From Candidatus Zixiibacteriota bacterium (lineage in GTDB: Bacteria > Zixibacteria > MSB-5A5 > GN15 > FEB-12), in the NCBI GenBank assembly GCA_022571845.1, contig JACZXB010000001.1, positions 541,953 to 605,952 on the forward strand: a stretch of DNA of 64,000 bases, in the 5' to 3' direction. The position numbers and the translations under genes are program-made. Numbering within the stretch: the stretch's first letter is position 1; each line of letters opens with the position of its first letter. Under the pieces are notes generated by a model. It did not search any database and was not told where the DNA came from. It was given only the letters and a program-made list of their open reading frames with translations. This document shows, in pieces, positions 57,526-64,000 of this stretch.

Positions 57526-58770
57526 TTACTTACTATCCAATTCCCCGTTCGGTTTTTCACGATGTATCTGAAACAAATTGCTTTCTGTCTCCCATAAGCC
57601 GACAGACCAGAGTTCAGCGGAGAGGGTATCAGTCAGTTTGTTCCACAAGACAGAGACGATATTTTCACCAGTACTGGGAATTGTTTTGAACTCTTCGGTC
57701 TCTAAATCAAGATGTTTAAAATGCCAAAGAGATAATACTTTATCCAGGCCTGTTTGTAATTTTACAAGATCGTAAAGTGTTCCTGATTTTTCGTCCAGCT
57801 TTCCGGTCACCACACACTCGACATCGTAATTGTGACCATGCCCCTCAGGGTTGTTGCACTTGCCATACAACTCAACATTTTCTCTGTCTGTTAAATCACT
57901 ACTGTGCAGGCGGTGGGCGGCATTAAAGGAAGCTTTGATACCCATCGTAAATCGACCGCCCCGGTGATACTCGGCAAAAAAATCGCTCCGCTCATACAAA
58001 CGTACTTTTTTAAGCGGCAGCTTGACTGAGAGTTTTTCAAATATGACTCTGGCCATGCACTCGGTAGTTATAGGGATATTTTTGAAATCGCTGACTTCTT
58101 TATTTAAATTCTTGTGATCCCAGCCTTTGACGAATTCATTTAGCGCCTGCCAGGTCTCTACTTCGCTCTTTATCAGCCCGTGTTTTGAATCCGGCTTACC
58201 TGCCAGAGTAATTTCGATTCTATAATTATGCCCGTGCCCTTCAGGATTGGCCGACAGTCCAAACATCCGGCGGTTTTCTTCTTCTGAGAGATGCGGCGAA
58301 CAGGTCACTCTGGCGGCTGAAAAACAGGCGGCAAAAGTCCGCTGGCAAGTCTTATCATCGAAACTTACGGCGCTACTTTCGGGAATATCAATAAGCTGAC
58401 ATTGAATAAGTTCATAAGGTTCATCAGTCAAAATAGGGGCGACTTCGGCTAACAGCTGCCCTGCTATATTTTCCGGGGTGGGGTTAAGTCTGTGAAACGG
58501 CAGCGTGTCGACATTGAGATACTTGTGGTCATAGCGCGAGTCAATGAGCGTGTTGATTTTTTCTTTGAGCGCCCCCAGCTCTACAATCATGCCGGTTTTT
58601 TCATCGACCTGACCATGAATGCCCATCCAGGTTTCAAAATTATGACCGTGGCCATATTTGCCGCCGTTCTCTCCGCCAAAAAAACGGGTGTTTTCTTCGT
58701 CAGACCAGCTCTCTACATGAAGCCTGTGCGAAGAAGAAAAACGGAACCTTTTGTTTAAAATCAAATACAT
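57526..58770 (-). CDS. Triple-domain 6-pyruvoyl-tetrahydropterin synthase fusion
   Basis: 414 residues made of three tandem PTPS domains (about 1-140, 144-272, 273-405), where normal PTPS/QueD has one (about 120-150). Domain 1 keeps the zinc histidines (His15, His41, His43) and the Asp81-His82 pair but lacks the catalytic Cys. Domain 2 has Arg154 for the first zinc His and Ser173 for Cys but keeps Asp218-His219. Domain 3 has the zinc site (His286, His311, His313), Cys305 (GKCNNPEGHGHNY) and Glu394, but His350-Phe351 in place of Asp-His. PTPS converts dihydroneopterin triphosphate to 6-pyruvoyl-tetrahydropterin. A composite site across domains is inferred. It lies three bases after folE and directly before the SDR. 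Confidence 0.93.
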   Translation of the reverse strand: MYLILNKRFRFSSSHRLHVESWSDEENTRFFGGENGGKYGHGHNFETWMGIHGQVDEKTGMIVELGALKEKINTLIDSRYDHKYLNVDTLPFHRLNPTPENIAGQLLAEVAPILTDEPYELIQCQLIDIPESSAVSFDDKTCQRTFAACFSAARVTCSPHLSEEENRRMFGLSANPEGHGHNYRIEITLAGKPDSKHGLIKSEVETWQALNEFVKGWDHKNLNKEVSDFKNIPITTECMARVIFEKLSVKLPLKKVRLYERSDFFAEYHRGGRFTMGIKASFNAAHRLHSSDLTDRENVELYGKCNNPEGHGHNYDVECVVTGKLDEKSGTLYDLVKLQTGLDKVLSLWHFKHLDLETEEFKTIPSTGENIVSVLWNKLTDTLSAELWSVGLWETESNLFQIHREKPNGELDSK

Positions 58771-58773
58771 GGT

Positions 58774-59331
58774 CTATTCCGCATGCAGACCCAGTCTCAG
58801 CAGACTGAAAAACTCTGAGCGCGTTTTGGGGTCTGTTCTGAAATCGCCCAGTACGCAGGAAGTAGTCATGACCGAGTTTTGTTTTTCCACTCCGCGCATC
58901 ATCATGCACAGATGCTGCGCCTCAATTACTACAGCCACACCGGAGGCATCGGTAAATTTCTGAATCGTTTCGGCAATTTCCTTAGTCAGCCTTTCTTGAA
59001 TCTGAAGCCTCCGTGCAAAAACATCAACAATCCGCGCGATTTTTGACAAGCCCAGCACTTTGCCGTTAGGAATATAGGCCGCATGGCATTTGCCGATAAA
59101 AGGCATCATATGATGCTCGCAAAGTGAATACATCTCTATGTTCTTGACCAGTACGATTTCGCTGGTGTCCGACGGAAAGACCGCGTTATTGACAATCTTT
59201 TCGATATCTTCAGAGTAACCCTTGGTCATAAATTTCATGGCCTTAGCAGCCCTTTCGGGAGTTTGGTCAAGACCGGGACGTGTTATATCCTCGCCGATCT
59301 CTTCGATAATTTTTCTGTACAGATCTTCCAT
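58774..59331 (-). CDS. folE: GTP cyclohydrolase I
   Basis: The 185-residue enzyme converts GTP to 7,8-dihydroneopterin triphosphate. Zinc-binding CEHHMMPF (near residue 75) and the [23 protein letters not shown] helix region (in two pieces) are intact, as is [10 protein letters not shown] near 145, which contains the second zinc Cys. GGAG precedes the ATG. It leads the folE-PTPS-SDR operon, so its product is probably channelled into tetrahydrobiopterin-type cofactor as well as, possibly, folate. Confidence 0.96.
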   Translation of the reverse strand: MEDLYRKIIEEIGEDITRPGLDQTPERAAKAMKFMTKGYSEDIEKIVNNAVFPSDTSEIVLVKNIEMYSLCEHHMMPFIGKCHAAYIPNGKVLGLSKIARIVDVFARRLQIQERLTKEIAETIQKFTDASGVAVVIEAQHLCMMMRGVEKQNSVMTTSCVLGDFRTDPKTRSEFFSLLRLGLHAE

Positions 59332-59482
59332 TATATTTCTCCGCTTTTTCTTTCAAATATCTATCAAGCTGCTAAATATGAACAATCGAACAGCTATTTC
59401 AACTGATTTTTTGCTTTGGGAGAAATTGCTTGATATTTGAACCGAATCGCTAAATTTTGATGAGTAACAGTCTTAAACAGTT

Positions 59483-60265
59483 ATGATAGAACTTCAAAAA
59501 GTAACCAAATCATACGGTAGCAGCCACAGTGAGGCGGTCAAAGATATCTCCTTGAAAGTCGCCGAAGGGGAGCTGCTGGCGCTGCTGGGAGAATCCGGCT
59601 GCGGCAAAACAACTACCCTGAAAATGATAAATCGCCTGATTGAGCCGACCAGCGGCACGATATCGGTAAAAGGCAAAGATATAACGTCGCTTGATCCGGT
59701 AACTCTGAGGCGGCAGATTGGCTACGTCTTTCAGGGAATTGGCCTTTTCCCGCATATGACAATCGCCGAAAATATTTCTATCGTGCCGGAACTGCTGAAC
59801 TGGGAGAAAGACAAAATAAGAGAGAGAACCGCTGAACTTCTGGCCTTAGTCGGTCTGGAAGCTTCCCAATACAAAAACAGAAAACCGGCTGAACTTTCCG
59901 GCGGACAAAAACAACGTGTCGGCGTGGCACGGGCGCTGGCCGCGGGTTCGAAAATCATGCTGATGGACGAACCGTTTGGTGCCCTTGACCCCATAACCCG
60001 CAACGAACTTCAACAGGAATTCAGCAAGCTCCGTCAGGAACTTAAGCTGACAGTTGTTTTAGTCACTCATGATATTATGGAAGCACTGCTTTTGGCAGAC
60101 AGGATAGCGGTCATGCAAAAGGGGCGGCTTGTAGCTGTCGGCACACCGCATGAAATGATGTCGCTGAAAGACGACCCCTATGTCAGCAGCCTGATGCAGA
60201 CACCGCGCTCACAGTTTGAAAAACTCGATCAGTTGTTAGACAGAAAAGATGCCGGCCATGAGTGA
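59483..60265 (+). CDS. OpuCA/EgtV-like ABC transporter ATP-binding protein
   Basis: The 260-residue ATPase of the quaternary-amine (ProV/OpuCA) family has Walker A GESGCGKTT, the Q-loop in VFQGIGLFPHMT, signature LSGGQKQRVGVARAL, Walker B IMLMDEPFGALDP and the H-loop LVTHD. Unlike many OpuCA proteins it has no C-terminal CBS domains, so it should not be gated by ionic strength as OpuA is. EgtV ergothioneine ATPases share this shape. It overlaps the permease gene by 17 bp and points towards egtD. Confidence 0.92.
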   Translation: MIELQKVTKSYGSSHSEAVKDISLKVAEGELLALLGESGCGKTTTLKMINRLIEPTSGTISVKGKDITSLDPVTLRRQIGYVFQGIGLFPHMTIAENISIVPELLNWEKDKIRERTAELLALVGLEASQYKNRKPAELSGGQKQRVGVARALAAGSKIMLMDEPFGALDPITRNELQQEFSKLRQELKLTVVLVTHDIMEALLLADRIAVMQKGRLVAVGTPHEMMSLKDDPYVSSLMQTPRSQFEKLDQLLDRKDAGHE

Positions 60266-61769
60266 AAATCTTATGCGGCAGTTGCAGCTTTTGCCGGATT
60301 ATCTGGGCAGCCATCTGCTTATTACGATATCGGCTCTATCTCTGGGTATTATTGTCTGTCTACCTACTGCTATTGCCGTCACACGGATAAAAAAACTGCG
60401 CTGGCCGGTACTTTCGTTTGCAAGTGTCATGCAGACAATTCCCGGTATCGCCCTATTGGCTCTGATGGTGCCGCTTTTGGGGCAGATTGGGTTTGTTCCG
60501 GCTTTGGTCGCGCTCTTTCTATACAGCATGCTGCCGATACTGCGCAACACCGTCACAGGAATTTCCGAAGTTGACCCCTCGTTAATCGAGGCTGCCCGCG
60601 GTCTGGGTATGACCTCGAATCAGATGCTCTGGAAAGTTGAACTGCCGGTAGCCCTGCCGATAATTATTGCCGGCATAAGAACCTCGACTGTCTGGGTGGT
60701 AGGCACGGCTACTCTATCCACTGCTGTCGGGGCCAAAAGTTTAGGTAACTATATTTTCAGCGGTTTGCATATTCAAAATCACACCTCGGTGCTGGTCGGC
60801 TGCATCGCCGCAGCTTTGCTGGCCATGATTCTTGACAGCTTGATTCGGCTCAGCGAAATTGCAGTCACTCAAAGAAACGCTTTTAAAGGCGGCCTGGCCG
60901 CGCTTGGTCTGATAATCGTACTTTTTGGCGGTCTGTCATCGTACGCTTTCAAATTTGACTCCTCCGAATCCAGGCCAATAATATCCATCGGCGCCAAGAC
61001 TTTTACCGAGCAATATATTTTGAGCGACCTGATGGCGACCATGCTTAAAGACGCCGGTTTTAATATAGACACCCGCTCGAGCATGGGCTCAACTATTCTA
61101 TTTGACGCCTTAAAAAATGGCGAGGTTGACTGCTACATAGATTACAGCGGCACCATCTGGGCCAACCATATGAAGCGCAGCGACACCAAGTCAGCCGATA
61201 TCGTATTGCAGGAGATGACAGACTGGCTGAAAGAAAAACATGGCGTTCTCTGCCTGGGCGCAATCGGTTTTGAAAACACTTATGCTCTGGCGGTTAAAAA
61301 GGGACTGGCTAAATCACTCGAACTTGAATCGATTGCAGACTTGTCAAAACATTCTCCGAATTTGCTTATAGGCAGCGACTACGAATTTTTCTCTCGTCCG
61401 GAATGGTTTGCCATACGCGACAACTACAATTTAAATTTTGACGAAACGGTTTCGATGGACCATGCTCTGATGTATGCGGCTATCGACGCCAACAGAATCG
61501 ACGTAGTCACTGCCTACTCTACCGATGGCCGCATTGCAGCGCATGATTTGGTTATTTTACGTGATCCCAAGCAAGCTTTGCCGCCCTACGACGCGGTCTT
61601 GCTTTTGTCCCCGCAAGCTGCCGAAAATAAGAATTTAATTAAAGCCCTGATGCCAATAATAGGGAGTATTAATAACCAGCTTATGCAACAGGCTAATATG
61701 ATGGTAGATATTGACAAAGAACCTACCCAAAAAGCCGCTAACTACTTAGCAGAAAACATTATCGAATGA
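60249..61769 (+). CDS. Permease fused to substrate-binding domain (EgtU / OpuCB-CC type)
   Basis: The 506-residue protein has an N-terminal ABC permease (about 10-215, several helices) with the EAA-like loop EAARGLGMTSNQMLWKVELP. A further helix follows at about 222-240. A C-terminal type II binding-protein domain runs from about 246 to 506 (ISIGAKTFTEQYILSDLMA, EVDCYIDYSGTIW, GVLCLGAIGFENTYALAV). The family binds trimethylammonium compounds: glycine betaine, choline, carnitine or, in EgtU, ergothioneine. The adjacent histidine trimethyltransferase gene favours ergothioneine or hercynine, but an osmolyte cannot be excluded. ATG 60249 or 60258 are both possible starts. Confidence 0.9.
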   Translation: MPAMSENLMRQLQLLPDYLGSHLLITISALSLGIIVCLPTAIAVTRIKKLRWPVLSFASVMQTIPGIALLALMVPLLGQIGFVPALVALFLYSMLPILRNTVTGISEVDPSLIEAARGLGMTSNQMLWKVELPVALPIIIAGIRTSTVWVVGTATLSTAVGAKSLGNYIFSGLHIQNHTSVLVGCIAAALLAMILDSLIRLSEIAVTQRNAFKGGLAALGLIIVLFGGLSSYAFKFDSSESRPIISIGAKTFTEQYILSDLMATMLKDAGFNIDTRSSMGSTILFDALKNGEVDCYIDYSGTIWANHMKRSDTKSADIVLQEMTDWLKEKHGVLCLGAIGFENTYALAVKKGLAKSLELESIADLSKHSPNLLIGSDYEFFSRPEWFAIRDNYNLNFDETVSMDHALMYAAIDANRIDVVTAYSTDGRIAAHDLVILRDPKQALPPYDAVLLLSPQAAENKNLIKALMPIIGSINNQLMQQANMMVDIDKEPTQKAANYLAENIIE

Positions 61770-61798
61770 AGCATAGAATCACAATCTCTCCTATATAG

Positions 61799-61826
61799 TT
61801 GACACTGTTTTTTGGTGTGCTATAAT
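61799..61826 (+). promoter_or_regulatory. Consensus sigma70 promoter for egtD
   Basis: Perfect TTGACA (61799-61804) and perfect TATAAT (61821-61826), separated by 16 bp. It lies between the transporter stop and egtD, so egtD can be transcribed apart from the transporter. The predicted leader is about 95 bases long and contains a short ORF. Confidence 0.78.
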
Positions 61827-61874
61827 AATTCCAGATTAGAAAAATAGTTCTGCGGCAAAAACATAGGTGTAATC

Positions 61875-61946
61875 ATGCTGACCGAGGAAAAAAGACAATT
61901 AAATTCAAAAGAATCAGACTTAGATTATAATGCCGGCAAATTATAA
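61875..61946 (+). CDS. Short leader ORF overlapping the egtD start
   Basis: ATG at 61875 with AGGTG six bases upstream encodes 23 residues (begins MLTEEKRQLNSK) and stops at 61946, 17 bp inside egtD in another frame. egtD itself has no visible ribosome site, so translation may be coupled to this ORF. The peptide has no His or Cys codons, so it is not a classical amino acid attenuator. No family is recognised. Confidence 0.35.
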   Translation: MLTEEKRQLNSKESDLDYNAGKL

Positions 61947-62931
61947 AATTCTTCAGGAAAAAGATTACGCCGAATCATTCGGCCCGACGCACGCCTTTGC
62001 GCTGGATATTCTGGTAGGTCTCTCAGATAAACCGAAACGAATTCCCTCAAAATATCTCTATGATGATAACGGCAGCAAACTCTTCAGCGAAATTACGTTC
62101 GTGCCCGAATATTACTTGACCGACTGCGAAATAGATATTCTTTCCAACCAAGCTGACAAAATTATCGATACGGTAAAAGATGAACCGTTCAATTTAATAG
62201 AACTCGGCGCCGGATTCGGGCGGAAAACAAAAATTCTGCTGGAGAAGTTTTCTGAGGCAAATCTCGATTTCCAGTATGTCCCCATAGACATCTCCGAATC
62301 AGCTATGATTGGCCTGAGAGACTCCATGAACGAGTCCTTTCCGGATATAGAAGTCAACGGACTGGTCTCTGACTATTTTGTGGGCATGAAATGGTTCAAC
62401 GAGCGTTTCACGGAGCGCAATCTGGTTACTTTTTTAGGCTCAAGCATCGGCAATTTTACTTACGCCGGAGCCAGATTCTTTTTGCGTAATGTCTGGACCT
62501 GTCTTAACCGAGATGATTTGTTTTTGATCGGTTTTGATTTAAAAAAAGATATTGAACTGCTGCTGTCGGCCTACAATGACCCTAAAGGGATTACCAGCCG
62601 CTTCAATCTGAATGTCCTTGACCGCATTAACAAAGAACTGGGCGGACAGTTTGATAAATCCAGATTCCGGCATTTTGGCACCTACGATGTTTTCTCAGGC
62701 GCTATGGAAAGTTATCTGGTCAGTTTAGAAAGTCAGGAAGTGCCGATTAACCAGATAGGCCGCTCGTTTCACTTTGACGAATGGGAACCGATTCATACCG
62801 AGTATTCTTACAAATATCTGCTTTCAGATATTCGAGAACTGGCCAGCGATACCGGCTTTAGCGAGGTAACAAACCTGTTTGATTCAAAGAAATATTTCTG
62901 CGACGCCATCTGGCGGGTTAACAAGAGCTGA
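61930..62931 (+). CDS. egtD: L-histidine N-alpha-methyltransferase
   Basis: The 333-residue SAM-dependent enzyme trimethylates histidine to hercynine, the first step of ergothioneine synthesis. It shows the EgtD signature: PSKYLYDDNGSKLFSEIT near 35-52, the SAM loop LIELGAGFGRKT near 92, VPIDISESAMIGL near 117 and TFLGSSIGNF near 172, which is characteristic. The sulfoxide synthase EgtB, often adjacent, is not in the window. The gene follows an EgtU-like transporter and has its own strong promoter. A related family makes dimethylated products, so trimethylation is very likely but not proven. Confidence 0.92.
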   Translation: MPANYKILQEKDYAESFGPTHAFALDILVGLSDKPKRIPSKYLYDDNGSKLFSEITFVPEYYLTDCEIDILSNQADKIIDTVKDEPFNLIELGAGFGRKTKILLEKFSEANLDFQYVPIDISESAMIGLRDSMNESFPDIEVNGLVSDYFVGMKWFNERFTERNLVTFLGSSIGNFTYAGARFFLRNVWTCLNRDDLFLIGFDLKKDIELLLSAYNDPKGITSRFNLNVLDRINKELGGQFDKSRFRHFGTYDVFSGAMESYLVSLESQEVPINQIGRSFHFDEWEPIHTEYSYKYLLSDIRELASDTGFSEVTNLFDSKKYFCDAIWRVNKS

Positions 62932-62955
62932 TTACTTAGTCTAAAATTCTTGTAG

Positions 62956-62975
62956 GGGCTGAATATATTCAGCCC
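62956..62975. repeat. Perfect 20-bp palindrome downstream of egtD
   Basis: GGGCTGAATATATTCAGCCC is fully self-complementary. It lies 25 bp after the egtD stop and has no T run, so it is more likely a dispersed palindromic element than a terminator. The rest of 62932-63221 shows no gene; ACTGAAAAAGTCC near 62998 resembles sequence near 38497. Confidence 0.65.
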
Positions 62976-63221
62976 TAATAGACGACTTCCCGAGCGTACT
63001 GAAAAAGTCCACCTGTCCGCCTTGTTGCTTGACAGAAGTGTGATACCTTGTATATTTTAGCCTATAATCATCTTTATAGATGAGCAACGCTTATATATTT
63101 GATTGATAGCGCTTTCCTAATTTGATGCGCTAATCTTCATCGGTTTTAGTAAGTTCAGACTGCAGTCAAGGAAAGCATACTATTAGTCAATCAAATGCAA
63201 TCTGAATGTAGGTATTAAATT

Positions 63222-64000
63222 ATGAAGACTTTTTCAATCTTGGTATTCAGCGCCAGCCTGCTGCTGTCAATTTCAAGTAAGGCAGAGGATAGTGCAGATG
63301 ACTCTGCTGGGAAAAGAAGTATCGAAGAATTCGTTTCTCCGGATGGTCGTGTTGATATCGAAGCGGTGAGAAAAAGCGGCTATCAGGGCACTCTTGATTT
63401 GGACGGATTTAACGTTCGTATCGACCCAAAGACAGGTGAACCATTAGTACAGGTCTCGGCGTCGCCGGCAGACCCGGATGACATTTACTGGGACAATAGC
63501 ATTTCTCCCTCTCTTTTGGGTCTGGGCGATATCGTTTTTGCGTTAGCAGTTTATGATAGCAATCTAATTGTGGCGGGACAGTTTACTGCTGCCGGGGTTG
63601 TGTCTGCCGGTCGTATTGCTTCCTGGGACGGCACATCCTGGTCGGCACTGGGAGCGGGGATGAATAGAACTGTTTGGTCCCTTACTGTCTATAACAACCA
63701 GCTGATTGCAGGGGGGGAGTTTACCACTGCCGGGGGTGTGCCTACCGGTCGTATTGCTTCCTGGGACGGCACTTCCTGGTCGGCTCTGGGAACGGGGATG
63801 AATGGTTTTGTTCATGCCCTCACTGTCTCTGACAACCAGCTGATTGCCGGGGGACGGTTTACCATTGCCGGAGGTGTGTCTGCCAGTCGTATTGCTTCCT
63901 GGGACGGCACATCCTGGTCGGCTCTGGGAACGGGGATGAATGACCGGGTTTCTGCCCTCACTGTCTATAACAACCAGCTTATAGCAGGGGGATTTTTTAT
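63222..64000 (+). CDS. Secreted tandem-repeat (propeller-like) protein, 3' end missing
   Basis: ATG at 63222 opens a frame with no stop to the window end (259 codons seen). It starts with a signal peptide (FSILVFSASLLLSISS, cleavage near KAED). An acidic region and a short N-domain lead to 46-residue repeats of the pattern SWDGTSWSALGTGMN, LTVYNNQLIAGG, FTTAGGV, RIAS. Such repeats are typical of beta-propeller-like secreted proteins of FCB bacteria, often ending in a sorting module that would lie beyond the window. The function is unknown, possibly surface binding. Confidence 0.85.
   Translation, partial: MKTFSILVFSASLLLSISSKAEDSADDSAGKRSIEEFVSPDGRVDIEAVRKSGYQGTLDLDGFNVRIDPKTGEPLVQVSASPADPDDIYWDNSISPSLLGLGDIVFALAVYDSNLIVAGQFTAAGVVSAGRIASWDGTSWSALGAGMNRTVWSLTVYNNQLIAGGEFTTAGGVPTGRIASWDGTSWSALGTGMNGFVHALTVSDNQLIAGGRFTIAGGVSASRIASWDGTSWSALGTGMNDRVSALTVYNNQLIAGGFF
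63570..64000 (+). repeat. 138-bp tandem repeats
   Basis: TCCTGGGACGGCAC recurs at 63621, 63759 and 63897, exactly 138 bp apart, with strongly conserved sequence between. At least three units are visible and the array continues past the window. Confidence 0.88.

Overview
The window looks like chromosome from an uncultured, diderm, FCB-type bacterium. The evidence is an outer-membrane biogenesis block (BamA, Skp/OmpH, LpxD), lipoprotein machinery (Lgt), very long secreted Cys-rich repeat proteins with dockerin modules, and a C-terminal FlgD-like sorting module with the YQNYPNPFNPST signature. That combination fits candidate phyla such as Zixibacteria, Marinimicrobia or Calditrichota. My best guess is a Zixibacteria-like genome, but no rRNA or other decisive marker is present. 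Base composition is moderate and even, and no phage, insertion sequence, CRISPR array or tRNA was seen.

Layout. 1-4.9 kb, mostly minus strand: partial creatininase-family gene, DUF2064 transferase, CcdA, a frameshifted degenerate response regulator, rhomboid protease, a tiny membrane ORF and thioredoxin. 5.1-12.9 kb, plus: Dtd, Maf, a RodZ-like protein, a small unknown, Smc, FtsY and an rlmH pseudogene with two in-frame stops. 12.9-24.9 kb: a 3009-residue secreted repeat protein diverging from a 742-residue dockerin protein. 25-38.4 kb: acyl-CoA dehydrogenase, SPFH lipoprotein, UvrB, L21, BamA-Skp-LpxD, a small membrane protein, SSB, NadE, RsmI, a PAP2 enzyme and Lgt. 38.6-42.4 kb, minus: a heterodimeric ABC exporter preceded by a 39-residue peptide gene with its own terminator. 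42.65 kb: a Ser/Thr kinase-TolB-TPR protein.

45.4-59.3 kb is the metabolic centrepiece. Seven plus-strand genes cover phenylalanine/tyrosine breakdown: phenylalanine hydroxylase, aminotransferase, HPPD, homogentisate dioxygenase, fumarylacetoacetase, acetoacetate-CoA ligase and a flavin reductase-like protein. Just beyond lies a convergent folE-PTPS-SDR operon that would make the tetrahydrobiopterin-type cofactor the hydroxylase needs. The PTPS is a fusion of three PTPS domains whose catalytic residues are split: only domain 3 has the catalytic Cys, and only domains 1 and 2 have the Asp-His pair. In known PTPS these residues meet across a subunit interface, so this looks like a single-chain pseudo-trimer with a composite active site. 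I consider it the most interesting object in the window.

59.4-63 kb: an ABC ATPase and a permease fused to a substrate-binding domain sit directly before egtD, the histidine trimethyltransferase of ergothioneine synthesis. The fused architecture matches the EgtU/EgtV ergothioneine importers as well as osmolyte OpuC systems. The window ends inside a secreted protein with 46-residue tandem repeats. Intergenic spaces at 38.4, 54.8-55.5, 56.7 and 63 kb carry short palindromic, REP-like elements. A fragment of a second SDR gene lies beside one of them.
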